From: Pontibacter ummariensis
GTDB lineage: Bacteria; Bacteroidota; Bacteroidia; Cytophagales; Hymenobacteraceae
DNA length: 64,000 bases
Assembly (NCBI RefSeq): GCF_900188175.1
Contig: NZ_FZOQ01000002.1
Coordinates: 186,001 to 250,000, forward strand
Reading direction: 5' to 3'
Below the pieces are notes generated by a model. It saw only the letters and a program-made list of their open reading frames with translations, was not told where the DNA came from and ran no database searches. The position numbers were made by a program, and so were the translations under genes. Shown here one piece after another: positions 1 to 8,869 of this stretch; the stretch's first letter is position 1, and every line of letters starts with the position of its first letter.

Positions 1-160
1 TTTTGTTGCCCAAGGTTTTGAGGTCCTGAAAGAGCTCCAGTGCACCGATGTCATAGCCTCTATGCGAGCCAAGAAGGTCCTGACGGTCCTGGAACAAGCC
101 GGCATAGGCGTCCGGCACCTGGTTCCCACCATGCTCGCACGTAATAATGACTCTCAGCAT
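1..160 (-). CDS. N-formylglutamate amidohydrolase family protein (partial, C-terminus outside window)
   Basis: Only the first 53 codons are visible; the gene runs off the left edge. It starts with ATG at 160-158, four bases after the stop of the upstream GCS2-like gene, so it is the last visible cistron of a tight four-gene operon. The N-terminus reads MLRVIITCEHGGNQVP, and the CEHGGN stretch is typical of the zinc-dependent N-formylglutamate amidohydrolase (FGase, HutG-like) fold. In this neighbourhood it is more likely to hydrolyse an amide made by the two ligases next door than to act in histidine breakdown; no hut gene is present. Family call fairly sure; substrate unknown. Confidence 0.8.
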   Translation of the reverse strand, partial: MLRVIITCEHGGNQVPDAYAGLFQDRQDLLGSHRGYDIGALELFQDLKTLGNK

Positions 161-164
161 GGTC

Positions 165-1418
165 TCAATGAGATTTATTGGGGAGGAAAACATCACCGTT
201 TTGCAGGCAAGTGGCCAGTTGCTGGTATACCTGCCTTATTTGCTCTGCAGAAGGTTGATCGCCCGTGGCCTGCCGTATGCGCCGTGATAAGTTGCCCCGG
301 GAAAGGATGACGTTCAAGGCATAGGACACCTCATCCTCGTCCACTACTACTACCTCCTGCGTTAAGTGCTTCCATAGTTCCCCCACGGTGCAGCTCCCGG
401 AAATATGGTAGCCAAAACATTGCAGATATTCCTTGTCTCTTATCATAGCCTCTTCCCCATTTCGTATCACCTCCAGTAACATATCAGCCAGCCGGTTTTC
501 GTCCCATGCTTTGAGCTTGTCTAAGTTTACCCACCGCTCCCCTACCAGCGCCTCTATAGCCCCTAGCACGGCCTGCAATACAGCTATGTCTGCCACCGGG
601 CTTTCCTGAATATCGATGAGCCGAATTTCTATGGTGTGGCGGCTAAAGCGCGCGATGGCCCCACGGGAATTTACAAACTCTTCCTGCAGCTCACCTTCCT
701 TATCGTAGGGTGCCAGATCCGCGTATATTTTCTGCAGAATCATTTGTTCATAGTCCTGCTGCGTGAATACTGCCTCCGGAATTACCTTACCTGCTATAGA
801 GGGTATTTTGTCTTGATTATGGCGGTATACCTCCAGCCGGGTATCATTCAGGCCGCTGACTTTCCCATCCAAAATAGGCGACGAGGCACTGAGTGCGGGG
901 ATAATCGGCAAGACCATGCGCACTGCGGCATGCAGCTTTCCAAACTCCTCGTCGTTTGCGAAAGGCAGGTTCAGGTGGTTGCTCTGCAGGTTCGCCCAGC
1001 CATGGCCACGGCAATCGAAAATACGGTTATAGGCTTCGTAAACGGTGTTGTACTCGTGCGGCCAAAGCCTGGTGTCGGTATAGGGGTTCATGAGCGGGTG
1101 CGCCCCGGAGGGCAGTAGCATGGCGTCATACTTCTTCAGCATCGCGTTTATCTTTTGCACGTGCTGCTGAAACTTCTGATGCAGCCCATCCAGGCGCTTT
1201 GCGGGTCCTTGTGTTTTCAGTTCGACCACATGCAGTACCAGTTCGTTGCTCCACGCGATGTCCCCGAATTCCACGTCCGATATGTACTTGCCTACCGCAT
1301 CATAAATCAGCTTGTCGGTAATCGGCATCACCTGCAGGGTATCCCGCTGCACAATCATATACTCCAGCTCCACACCGAAGCCCTCAAAGAGATGCAGCAC
1401 TTGTTTTTCGCTACTCAT
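165..1418 (-). CDS. GCS2-like carboxylate-amine ligase (glutamate-cysteine ligase family)
   Basis: The protein has 417 residues. It resembles the glutamine-synthetase-fold GCS2 ligases: an early FGFGVELEYM segment (residues about 12-21) carries the acidic metal/ATP ligands, an N-x-H-L-N-L segment lies in the middle (about 147-152), and TIEIRLIDIQE near residue 265 matches the conserved core strand. Such enzymes join an amine to a carboxylate at the cost of ATP. It overlaps the RimK-like gene by 8 bases and is followed 4 bases later by an FGase gene, which implies coupled translation. True glutathione synthesis is doubtful, because the partner is a RimK-type ligase rather than a glutathione synthetase. 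Substrates are not visible. Confidence 0.75.
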   Translation of the reverse strand: MSSEKQVLHLFEGFGVELEYMIVQRDTLQVMPITDKLIYDAVGKYISDVEFGDIAWSNELVLHVVELKTQGPAKRLDGLHQKFQQHVQKINAMLKKYDAMLLPSGAHPLMNPYTDTRLWPHEYNTVYEAYNRIFDCRGHGWANLQSNHLNLPFANDEEFGKLHAAVRMVLPIIPALSASSPILDGKVSGLNDTRLEVYRHNQDKIPSIAGKVIPEAVFTQQDYEQMILQKIYADLAPYDKEGELQEEFVNSRGAIARFSRHTIEIRLIDIQESPVADIAVLQAVLGAIEALVGERWVNLDKLKAWDENRLADMLLEVIRNGEEAMIRDKEYLQCFGYHISGSCTVGELWKHLTQEVVVVDEDEVSYALNVILSRGNLSRRIRQATGDQPSAEQIRQVYQQLATCLQNGDVFLPNKSH

Positions 1419-2880
1419 TTACTCTACCGTTCTTATGATTGTCTATACGCTGTTTGATTGATTTTATCACGGTGGCGTACAACTCCCTCTTGAGCACTTT
1501 GTCCTCACAGCCCGCCTCTATGCTGGGGTTGTCGTTTACCTCAATCACGTAGGCCTTCCCGTCTATCTCTTTCAGGTCCACTCCATACAGGCCATTCCCG
1601 ATTAAGTTAGCTGCTTTCAGGGCGGTATGCAATACCGTAAACGGGACTTGCTCAAAAGGCACTGTTTCCACGTCCCCGGCCGTGTCCTGTTTCTTGCCCT
1701 CCCAGTTGTAGATCTGCCAGTGCCCCTTGGCCATGTAATATTTACAGGCATAGAGCGGCTGCTTGTCGAGCACCCCGATGCGCCAGTCAAAGTCTGTCGG
1801 GGAGAACTCCTGCCCAATGATAAGCTCTGAGTCCGCCAGCATCTTATCCAGTTCCTCTTTCAGGCTCTCGCGGCACTTCGCCTTCACCACCCCCTGCGAG
1901 AAAGAGCTATCTGGCTTCTTCAGCACGCATGGGAGCCCCAGCACTTCCTCCACTTCCTTCCGGTTGTCTTTATGGATGATCATCGTTTTCGGAATGGGTA
2001 CTTTCGCTTTCGTCAGCAACTCGGCCAGGTATACTTTGTTTGTGCAGCGCAGGATAGAAACGGGGTCGTCGATCACGGCAAGCCCGTCTGCATGGGCTTT
2101 ACGGGCAAAGCGATAAGTGTGGTGGTTGACCGAAGTCGTTTCGCGGATAAAAAGGGCGTCAAACTCCGGCAGGCGCCTGTAGTCCTCCTTGGTGATGAGC
2201 TCCGCATAAAAGCCCTGTGCCTCTGCCGCCTCCAGAAAGTACTGTATGGCCTTTCTGTCGGACGGTGGTTCTTTTTCGGCCGGGTCTACTAAGATCGCCA
2301 GGTCATAAATCTTCCGGTTTATGCGCGCGCCGGAAAAGCGGTGACGGGCAAAGTAGGCCTTGGCGAAGTCCACCATATACTTCCAATGGCTTTGGGGCAC
2401 CTCATTTACCGGAATAGGAGAAATGCTCTGTAACACCCACTCCTCCTTCTGCACGAACTGCGCCCGCAGCAACGGAGCCTGAAACAGGTCATGCAGTTGC
2501 TTGCACAGCTTCTCATACTTCTGCGCCACATTTTGTCCAAAGTAGATGCTGAGCGTAAAGTTACTGGACCGAATATTGGCAAGGCTTTTCTGAATGAGGT
2601 CGTTGATCTCTACCGTAATCGCCCGCACGATGGTCGGGCTTTTCAGGTCCTGCATGGTGGTTACGCTTGGAATCGGCTTGTGCCCCCTCGCCTCCGCCAG
2701 CAAAGAGACATAGTAACCCGCACTTTGGTATTTATAAGAGCGACAAAGGTTAAAGATCCGGGCATTTCGGATATCAGTGTAAGCTGCATCCGTCAAGTAA
2801 GCCTGTGCCTCTACTACTTCTATGTCTTCTATGGCTAACCCCCAGTCTTTAGGGTAATCAACTACAACTATCTTGCGCAT
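1411..2880 (-). CDS. RimK family ATP-grasp ligase with N-terminal RimK-like domain
   Basis: The protein has 489 residues. An N-terminal region of about 190 residues of the type fused to RimK-like proteins is followed by an ATP-grasp domain. The ATP-grasp part shows the lysine strands (VLKKPDSSFSQGV, about residues 317-329) and the metal-binding EVNDNPSIEAG near residue 450. RimK-type enzymes add amino acids, often glutamate, to protein or small-molecule carboxylates. The start lies 2 bases after the stop of the C39-like peptidase gene, and the 3' end overlaps the GCS2-like gene by 8 bases. Together they look like a peptide-ligation and trimming pathway. Family sure, product unknown. Confidence 0.8.
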   Translation of the reverse strand: MRKIVVVDYPKDWGLAIEDIEVVEAQAYLTDAAYTDIRNARIFNLCRSYKYQSAGYYVSLLAEARGHKPIPSVTTMQDLKSPTIVRAITVEINDLIQKSLANIRSSNFTLSIYFGQNVAQKYEKLCKQLHDLFQAPLLRAQFVQKEEWVLQSISPIPVNEVPQSHWKYMVDFAKAYFARHRFSGARINRKIYDLAILVDPAEKEPPSDRKAIQYFLEAAEAQGFYAELITKEDYRRLPEFDALFIRETTSVNHHTYRFARKAHADGLAVIDDPVSILRCTNKVYLAELLTKAKVPIPKTMIIHKDNRKEVEEVLGLPCVLKKPDSSFSQGVVKAKCRESLKEELDKMLADSELIIGQEFSPTDFDWRIGVLDKQPLYACKYYMAKGHWQIYNWEGKKQDTAGDVETVPFEQVPFTVLHTALKAANLIGNGLYGVDLKEIDGKAYVIEVNDNPSIEAGCEDKVLKRELYATVIKSIKQRIDNHKNGRVNE

Positions 2881-2882
2881 GG

Positions 2883-3605
2883 TTAAGCTTGTACAGGTTC
2901 CTGCATGGGTGGCCGAATGGCCAAAAGGTTGGCGTCATAAGTAGCCATGCCCAGCATGATTGAGTTAATCAGGTGGGAGGCTTTTACCTCGTAGTAGTTA
3001 TTCTTAAAGTAAGGGTTCTCCGGGTAGGGGTCTGCCACCACGATGCATTTCGGGTCTTCCCCAAAACCACACAGCACGACAAAGTGCCCCATGGGGTATC
3101 CCTTTACGTCGTCATAGATAGAGTTATCTTTTTCATCAACCATCTCCCTGGCACTTTGGTAGAGGTAGGTGGCACTTAGCCCCGTTAGCAGCGGTATCCC
3201 TTTCTCGAAATACTCACTCAGCAAGCCCTTTGTCAGGTCCTTACATCGCAACTCCCCTCCCAGCGTCAGAAACTCGATGTAGGCCTGGGTAGCCCTGATG
3301 AACTTGCTTCCCTTCTTAAAGGTTAGTTGCTGCTCCAACTTACGCACAATGGCTTCGTTACTCAGCTTAAACCAGGTAGGATCGAAAATATGAAGGTTAT
3401 ACGTGTAAATGCGGGCCCTGTAGCCCCGTTGCAGGGCATGACAAGCCAACAGCACCTCCAGCGTTCCACCCTCGTCCAGGTAAGGCACTTCTTTGATGAC
3501 CTCGTTTAAAGATATAGGGTCTTTGAAGTAACGGTAAACGGCATGCAAACTAGTAGGTCCACAGGTAGAGTCATCGGGTTGCGTATGTATTTTAATTGGG
3601 ATCAC
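2883..3605 (-). CDS. C39/papain-like cysteine peptidase
   Basis: The protein has 240 residues and begins at a GTG codon; an in-frame TAG 24 bases upstream rules out a longer start. The nucleophile motif is DDSTCGPTSLH with Cys15, and YPMGHFVVLCG near residue 170 supplies the histidine, followed by an acidic DPYPENP stretch. This is the pattern of C39-like peptidases that cut double-glycine-type leader peptides or amide bonds. There is no signal peptide or membrane segment, so it should act in the cytoplasm. It is first in the RimK/GCS2/FGase operon and may be a hydrolase or aminoacyltransferase working on the ligase product. Confidence 0.75.
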   Translation of the reverse strand: MIPIKIHTQPDDSTCGPTSLHAVYRYFKDPISLNEVIKEVPYLDEGGTLEVLLACHALQRGYRARIYTYNLHIFDPTWFKLSNEAIVRKLEQQLTFKKGSKFIRATQAYIEFLTLGGELRCKDLTKGLLSEYFEKGIPLLTGLSATYLYQSAREMVDEKDNSIYDDVKGYPMGHFVVLCGFGEDPKCIVVADPYPENPYFKNNYYEVKASHLINSIMLGMATYDANLLAIRPPMQEPVQA

Positions 3606-3785
3606 GAATGGTGCACTTATTGATAGCTAAAACAACAACGTGCATTTATACGAGAAGATAATAATAAGTAATAGAAAGATTAAGGGATAGTACTTACACT
3701 TTGGCGATGCCAGATAATTGACAACCTGATATATAGCAAGAGTGAAGCAAAATGCTTATCTTCAGTAATAGCTAGCAACAAAACG

Positions 3786-4469
3786 ATGAGCTGGAATTTC
3801 GCAATCGGACAACGCAACAAAGTAGCCCTGGCGCTGGGAGTAGTCTTTCTGATTATTGTGCTAGCTAACTGGTTTGTAAGCTACAGCATGCAACAGATAG
3901 GTACGCAGTTCCAGTCCGTGTATGAGGATCGCTTGGTACCTGCCCTGGACATATCTGCCATGCTGGAGCGCTATTACCAGAACCGCATGTTCTTAGAAGA
4001 GCATTTGCTCTCCGGTTCAGAAGAACAGACAAAGCTGGAGGAGCGAATAGCGAACAATCACCAGGAAGTAGACTCCCTGCTGGCCAAGTTCGAAACTACC
4101 TACCTGACGAATCAAGAAAGCATCGACCTCCGGGAGTTTAAAAAGGCCAGCAGCAACCTGGAAGAGGTACAACTGGAGATCATCTCCCTCAGCAAAAACG
4201 GCGACAAGGCAGCTGCCACCGGCCTGTTTAAGACAAAAGGATTGAAGGCATTTCAGGACTTACTGGATCCACTACACGACCTAAGTCTGCTACAGGAGCA
4301 AGTGGGCCACGAATTATACGCCTCTGCAGAAAGGAGGCTGAACAGCTTAAAAGTACTCTCCTACCTGGTGATCGGTCTTGCCATCGTGCTGGCCTTACTC
4401 GTAGGTACACTACTACAAACTTCCCGCAAGTTGAAAGGTACAGAGACGCAGCGCTTCCACCTGAACTAA
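3786..4469 (+). CDS. MCP four-helix-bundle sensor protein lacking a signalling domain
   Basis: The protein has 227 residues. One membrane helix lies near residues 12-33, then about 150 residues of charged helical sequence (the periplasmic four-helix-bundle ligand domain of chemoreceptors), then a second membrane helix near 190-212, and only about 15 cytoplasmic residues. A normal methyl-accepting chemotaxis protein would continue with HAMP and a methyl-accepting domain; neither is present and the stop codon is clean. It is divergent from the amidoligase operon. It could be a stand-alone sensor that pairs with another protein, or a decayed receptor. Fold call good, role unknown. Confidence 0.7.
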   Translation: MSWNFAIGQRNKVALALGVVFLIIVLANWFVSYSMQQIGTQFQSVYEDRLVPALDISAMLERYYQNRMFLEEHLLSGSEEQTKLEERIANNHQEVDSLLAKFETTYLTNQESIDLREFKKASSNLEEVQLEIISLSKNGDKAAATGLFKTKGLKAFQDLLDPLHDLSLLQEQVGHELYASAERRLNSLKVLSYLVIGLAIVLALLVGTLLQTSRKLKGTETQRFHLN

Positions 4470-4489
4470 GGCTATTCTTTCAGGAGAAC

Positions 4490-4536
4490 CTTTGGCCCTC
4501 CGTCATTCCTACAGGACCGTTCCATGAAGGCCAAAG
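4490..4536. repeat. Short inverted repeat around a CATTCCTACAGGACC motif
   Basis: An 8-base inverted repeat (CTTTGGCC at 4490-4497, GGCCAAAG at 4529-4536) encloses CATTCCTACAGGACC. A near copy, CATTCCAACAGGACC, occurs near 49585-49600 in another non-coding stretch. It lies between the convergent ends of the sensor gene and argH, so it could double as a weak terminator, but there is no T-run. Confidence 0.4.
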
Positions 4537-4602
4537 TTGTGCTGTGCACACACAAGTCCCTCGGGCATGACAAAAGGCTCGTCAATAGCTCTACTTCTGA
4601 CT

Positions 4603-5940
4603 CTACTGTTCCTTCAACAAGTTTTTAAAAGCGGCCTCTGCACGCTCAAAGTTAAAGCCTTTTAAGGCTTGCTCCATCAGTAAAGCAATTTGTTCGTTAC
4701 AAAGGTTGCCGATGCTGCCCTCATGCGTATGGGTAACGGCGGCAGGAGGTGCAAAGGTACCGGCTTCTATACTCTCTCCCACGACTTTATAGGCATCCCG
4801 GAAAGGCATTCCTTCCAATACCAGCGCATTCACGGCATCCACACTGAAGAGGTACTGGTACTTCTCGTCCTGCAGAATGTTCTCCCTTACCTGCAACTGC
4901 TCCATCATAAAGGCCATCATCTGCAGACAGTTTTGCAGTTCTTCAAAGGCAGGGAAAAGATTCTCTTTCAGCAGCTGCAGATCGCGGTGGTAACCGGAGG
5001 GCAAGTTGATGAGCAGCATGGAAATCTCTGTAGACAAGGCCTGTAATTTGTTGCACTTGCCCCGCAGCAGTTCAAACACGTCTGGGTTCTTTTTGTGCGG
5101 CATGATGCTGGAACCTGTCGTGAGGCTATCAGGCAGGGTTACAAAAGCAAAGTTCTGGTTCATGTACAGGCACAGGTCCATGGCCATTTTGGCCAGAGTC
5201 GCCGCTACGGAAGCCAGCGCCGTGGCCACTACGCGTTCTGTTTTGCCCCGCCCCATCTGCGCATACACTACATTATAACTCATCGCCTCAAAGCCCAGCA
5301 AATCGGTTGTCATCTGGCGGTTAAGCGGGAAAGAGGAACCATAACCGGCAGCGGAACCAAGGGGGTTCTTATCTGCAATTTTATACGCAGCCTGCAGCAG
5401 GTGCATGTCATCCACCAGGCTCTCGGCATAGGCACCAAACCAGAGCCCGAAAGAGGAAGGCATAGCCACCTGCAGGTGCGTATAACCTGGTAGCAGCACG
5501 TGCTTGTACTTCTCACTTTGTTGCTGCAGTACATCAAACAGCGCCTTTACCTCCTCTACCGTTTCTTGTAGCTGATGACGGAAAAAAAGCTTCAGGTCTA
5601 CCAGCACCTGATCATTACGGGATCGGCCGCTGTGTATCTTTTTCCCCGCCTCCCCTACTTTACGGGTCAGCTCCAACTCCACCTGCGAATGAATGTCCTC
5701 TACCCCTGGCTCAATGGCAAAGTCACCTGCCGCTATGCGGTGGTAAATAACTTTTAGTTCTGCCTCCAGCACCTCCAGCTCTTCTTTGGTCAGCAGATCA
5801 ATACTTTGTAGCATGCGGATATGGGCAAGGGAGCCCAGCACATCGAAGCGGGCCAGTTGCATGTCCAATTCAGGATCTTTCCCTACCGTAAATTTCTCTA
5901 TCTCGGCGGCTACGCCAGTATTTTTCTGCCAGAGTTTCAT
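4603..5940 (-). CDS. argH: Argininosuccinate lyase
   Basis: The protein has 445 residues, near the usual family length. It splits argininosuccinate into arginine and fumarate, the last step of arginine synthesis. The fumarase/aspartase superfamily signature GSSIMPHKKNP is at residues 276-286, SGRSRNDQ at 104-111 and PGYTHLQ with the catalytic Thr-His at about 154-155. It is the last gene of the nine-gene arginine operon, 69 bases downstream of the argE-like gene. No strong terminator is visible after it, only the weak inverted repeat near 4490-4536. Confidence 0.96.
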   Translation of the reverse strand: MKLWQKNTGVAAEIEKFTVGKDPELDMQLARFDVLGSLAHIRMLQSIDLLTKEELEVLEAELKVIYHRIAAGDFAIEPGVEDIHSQVELELTRKVGEAGKKIHSGRSRNDQVLVDLKLFFRHQLQETVEEVKALFDVLQQQSEKYKHVLLPGYTHLQVAMPSSFGLWFGAYAESLVDDMHLLQAAYKIADKNPLGSAAGYGSSFPLNRQMTTDLLGFEAMSYNVVYAQMGRGKTERVVATALASVAATLAKMAMDLCLYMNQNFAFVTLPDSLTTGSSIMPHKKNPDVFELLRGKCNKLQALSTEISMLLINLPSGYHRDLQLLKENLFPAFEELQNCLQMMAFMMEQLQVRENILQDEKYQYLFSVDAVNALVLEGMPFRDAYKVVGESIEAGTFAPPAAVTHTHEGSIGNLCNEQIALLMEQALKGFNFERAEAAFKNLLKEQ

Positions 5941-6009
5941 TTGGTGTTCTCTAAGTGTTAAGGTAATCCCAACAGGGCTTTTTGCCCTCTACATTAAGCA
6001 TCGTACCTG

Positions 6010-7071
6010 TTACAGTACCTGCTCTAACAATTCAATATAAAGCTTAATACCCTCCTCTATTTCATGCAGGTAAATGTACTCGTCTGCCATGTGCGAGCGA
6101 CCGGAATAGCCGGGGCCCATTTTAAGGGAAGGGATAGGCAACAAGGCCTGATCTGATGTGGTGGGCGAACCATAGGTTTTGCGCCCCATCTTCAGGCCTG
6201 CCTGCACCAGGGGGTGCGCCATAGGGATAGAGGAAGGTTTCAGGCGGGTAGAACGGGGCGTTACCTCCGCTTTTACCTGCTGCTGGATGGTATCCAAGAC
6301 CTCTCCCATCGTGTACGCATCCGTCAGGCGCACATCTACGGTGAACTGGCACCTGTCCGGCACCACGTTGTGTTGCGTGCCCGCCTGTACCATGGTCACA
6401 CTCATTTTAACAGGCCCCAGGTGTTCCGACTCTTTGGGGAAGCGGTAGTTCTGAAACCATTGGATATCCGATAGCGCTTCGTAGATAGCGTTGACGCCCT
6501 CTTCCCGGGCCGCGTGCCCTGCTTTCCCCTTCGCCACACAGTCCAGCACGAGCAGTCCTTTTTCGGCTACGGCCAGGTGCATTTCGGTGGGTTCTCCTAC
6601 AATGGCTGCCTCCAGTTGCCCTAGTTCTGGCAGTATCAATTCAATACCGTTTCTACCAGAGATCTCTTCTTCCGCCGTTGCTGCCAGTACCAGGTTATAT
6701 TGGAGGTTTTTGCGCTCATAAAACCAAAGAAACGTACTGATGAGCGAGACAAGGCAGCCCCCGGCATCATTACTGCCCAAGCCAAACAGCTTCCCATCCT
6801 CAATTTTTGGTTCAAAAGGATCCCGGGTATAACTGGCATTTGGTTTTACCGTATCGTGGTGTGAGTTGAGTAACAGCGTCGGTAAAGCCGGGTTATAATG
6901 CTTGTTAAAGGCCCAGACGTTATTTTGCTGCTGCTGCACTTCCACCCCCTGCTCTTTTAGAAAGGCTGCGATGATCGCCGCTGTTTTATCTTCCTCTTTA
7001 CTAAAAGAAGGCGTCGCGATCAGGTTCTTCAGCAGCGTAACAGCTTTTTGGTAAAGTTCCTGTGTGAGCAT
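6010..7071 (-). CDS. argE: M20 family N-acyl-ornithine/N-acyl-citrulline deacylase (ArgE-like)
   Basis: The protein has 353 residues and shows M20 metallopeptidase metal sites: SHHDTVKP (His71/72, Asp73), GSNDAGG (Asp102) and AEEEISG (Glu134-136). Because the operon has an N-acyl-ornithine carbamoyltransferase, deacylation must follow carbamoylation, so the substrate is probably N-succinyl- or N-acetylcitrulline rather than N-acetylornithine. It lies between proC (19-base gap) and argH. The acyl group cannot be read from this protein; the Val90 of the neighbouring ArgF' favours succinyl. Confidence 0.88.
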   Translation of the reverse strand: MLTQELYQKAVTLLKNLIATPSFSKEEDKTAAIIAAFLKEQGVEVQQQQNNVWAFNKHYNPALPTLLLNSHHDTVKPNASYTRDPFEPKIEDGKLFGLGSNDAGGCLVSLISTFLWFYERKNLQYNLVLAATAEEEISGRNGIELILPELGQLEAAIVGEPTEMHLAVAEKGLLVLDCVAKGKAGHAAREEGVNAIYEALSDIQWFQNYRFPKESEHLGPVKMSVTMVQAGTQHNVVPDRCQFTVDVRLTDAYTMGEVLDTIQQQVKAEVTPRSTRLKPSSIPMAHPLVQAGLKMGRKTYGSPTTSDQALLPIPSLKMGPGYSGRSHMADEYIYLHEIEEGIKLYIELLEQVL

Positions 7072-7090
7072 TATCGATAAAGGGTCCTGT

Positions 7091-7912
7091 TTACTTTTCG
7101 TTGTGGTATAGCTGCTCTGCTTTGATAGAGGAAGTCTTTATGCCTTTGATTAAAGCAGAACTGAAGCCATTGTGCTCCATCTCGTTCAGGCCGGCAATGG
7201 TACAGCCTTTGGGAGAGGTAACCTTGTCAATTTCATTTTCCGGGTGGCTCTGGAAGTGCAATAGTAAAGAAGCAGCTCCTTTGGCTGTCTGAGCCGCCAT
7301 GCGCAAGGCATCTGCCGCATGAAAGCCGATCTCAGTCCCCCCTTGCGTGGCAGCACGGATAGATCGCAGGAAAAAGGCAATCCCGCAGGCGCAAAGGGCA
7401 GTCGCCGAGGTCATCAGTTCCTCTTCGATTTCCACTGTTTCTCCTACTGCTTCAAAAATCTCTTTCACCAGGGCCTGGTTGGCGGCAGATGCTTTGCTGC
7501 TACTTATACAGGTCATGGACTCCCGGATGGCAATGGCGGTGTTTGGCATCGCCCGGACAACCTCCAGGTCTTTTCCCACCCGCTTTTGGATGTCCACGAC
7601 GGTCACCCCCGTTACAATAGAGATAAGCAAGTGTCGCTGTGGATTAATGCTTTCAGCTATGGTATCCAGCACGCTATTCAATTGCTGCGGCAAAATGCTC
7701 AGGATCAGGATATCGGCATTTTCCACCGCTTGCACGTTATCACTGGTAATAGTATAGCCTTCCCTGGCCATCCCTTCCAGCAGGCGTAGGTTACGCCTTG
7801 TAAGGGTAATGTCCGCTGCTTCGTGTTTCCCGGAAGCGACCATGCCCTTCGCCAAAGCAACACCCATGTTACCACCACCTAAAATGGCTACTTTCTTATT
7901 TTCTGAACCCAT
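7091..7912 (-). CDS. proC: Pyrroline-5-carboxylate reductase
   Basis: The protein has 273 residues. The N-terminal Rossmann motif GGGNMG (residues 12-17) binds NAD(P)H, and RAMPNTAIAIRESMT near 120-134 is the conserved ProC core. The C-terminal helical domain carries the ProC-type glycine-rich region around TSPKGCTIAGLNEME. It makes proline from pyrroline-5-carboxylate. It lies inside the arginine operon between argB (61-base spacer) and the argE-like gene (19 bases), tying proline output to arginine gene expression. Confidence 0.93.
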   Translation of the reverse strand: MGSENKKVAILGGGNMGVALAKGMVASGKHEAADITLTRRNLRLLEGMAREGYTITSDNVQAVENADILILSILPQQLNSVLDTIAESINPQRHLLISIVTGVTVVDIQKRVGKDLEVVRAMPNTAIAIRESMTCISSSKASAANQALVKEIFEAVGETVEIEEELMTSATALCACGIAFFLRSIRAATQGGTEIGFHAADALRMAAQTAKGAASLLLHFQSHPENEIDKVTSPKGCTIAGLNEMEHNGFSSALIKGIKTSSIKAEQLYHNEK

Positions 7913-7973
7913 GTTTACCTGTTTTAAATCTTGTGAACAAGTGTTTGTACTAGGTTAAGTACTTAACCCACCC

Positions 7974-8768
7974 TTACAAGGTAATTAATGTTCCCGCTTT
8001 TCCCTCGGAAAGAATGGCACTAATTTCGGCTGCATCTCCAATCACAACGGCACTAACCCCTTGTTCCAGGGCAGCAAAGGCGTTGTCCAGTTTAGGGATC
8101 ATGCCGGCTGAAACGACCTTTTCTTCCTTCAACTGCCTGTACTTCTCTTTATCTATAGCCGGAATAACAGAGTTATTGTCATTCGCGTCCTGTAGGACTC
8201 CCCGCTTCTCGAAACTGTACACCAGCTTTACCTGGTACTTTGTAGCGAGGGCGGTAGCTAAAACAGAAGCAATCGTATCGGCATTGGTATTGAGCATCGT
8301 TCCTTGCTGATCATGTGTCAGCGGGGCAAACACAGGCGTTAATCCTTGCTGCAACAGTGCCTCCAACACGTTTACATTGATGCTTTCTGGCCCTGCTACA
8401 TCTCCGGCAAATCCGTAATCCACCGCGCGTACAGGTCGCTTCGTGGCAGGAATGCTGTTGGCATCTGCCCCTGTCAGGCCAATGGCATTACAGCCCTGTG
8501 CCTGCAACTGGGCTACTACCTGCTTGTTTACCAAACCGCCATAGACCATGGTAACTAATTCCAGCGTTTCCGCATCCGTTACCCGGCGCCCTTCTACCAT
8601 CACCGGCGTAATACCAAGCTTTTGCCCGATGGCAGAGGCAATCTTTCCGCCCCCATGCACCAGTAGTTTGAGCCCTGGCAGGGCAGCAAAGTCCAATAAA
8701 AAGCTTTTCAGCCGCAGGGGATTGTCCAAGATATTTCCGCCGATCTTGACGATGTTCAGCTCTTGCAT
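7974..8768 (-). CDS. argB: Acetylglutamate kinase (N-acylglutamate kinase)
   Basis: The protein has 264 residues from the ATG at 8768-8766. An upstream in-frame ATG at 8810 would add 14 unconserved residues, while the family core begins ELNIVKIGGN right after the chosen start. LVHGGGK, the G-x-T-G-A-D segment and a C-terminal SAGMIPKL segment are the amino-acid-kinase fold ATP and substrate elements. It phosphorylates N-acetyl- or N-succinylglutamate in arginine synthesis. It is separated from argF' by about 100 bases containing a GACAAAGGACAAAGG repeat. Confidence 0.94.
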   Translation of the reverse strand: MQELNIVKIGGNILDNPLRLKSFLLDFAALPGLKLLVHGGGKIASAIGQKLGITPVMVEGRRVTDAETLELVTMVYGGLVNKQVVAQLQAQGCNAIGLTGADANSIPATKRPVRAVDYGFAGDVAGPESINVNVLEALLQQGLTPVFAPLTHDQQGTMLNTNADTIASVLATALATKYQVKLVYSFEKRGVLQDANDNNSVIPAIDKEKYRQLKEEKVVSAGMIPKLDNAFAALEQGVSAVVIGDAAEISAILSEGKAGTLITL

Positions 8769-8797
8769 GTATATTGTAAAAGGGGATAAAGGATTAC

Positions 8798-8812
8798 AGA
8801 CAAAGGACAAAG
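8798..8812. repeat. AGACAAAGGA-type spacer motif between argF' and argB
   Basis: AGACAAAGGACAAAGG contains a direct repeat of ACAAAGG. The same AGACAAAGGA decamer occurs at 45610-45619 in the trpG-trpD spacer, and AGACAAGG at 51747-51754 in the hisC-hisB spacer. In the latter two it can pair with a downstream TCCTTTGTCT-like arm. Confidence 0.5.
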
Positions 8813-8869
8813 GTAGAGAGCTGGCAAAGGAAGATAAAGCTCCCTTTCCCCTCTTCTCTCCTTAGCTTT

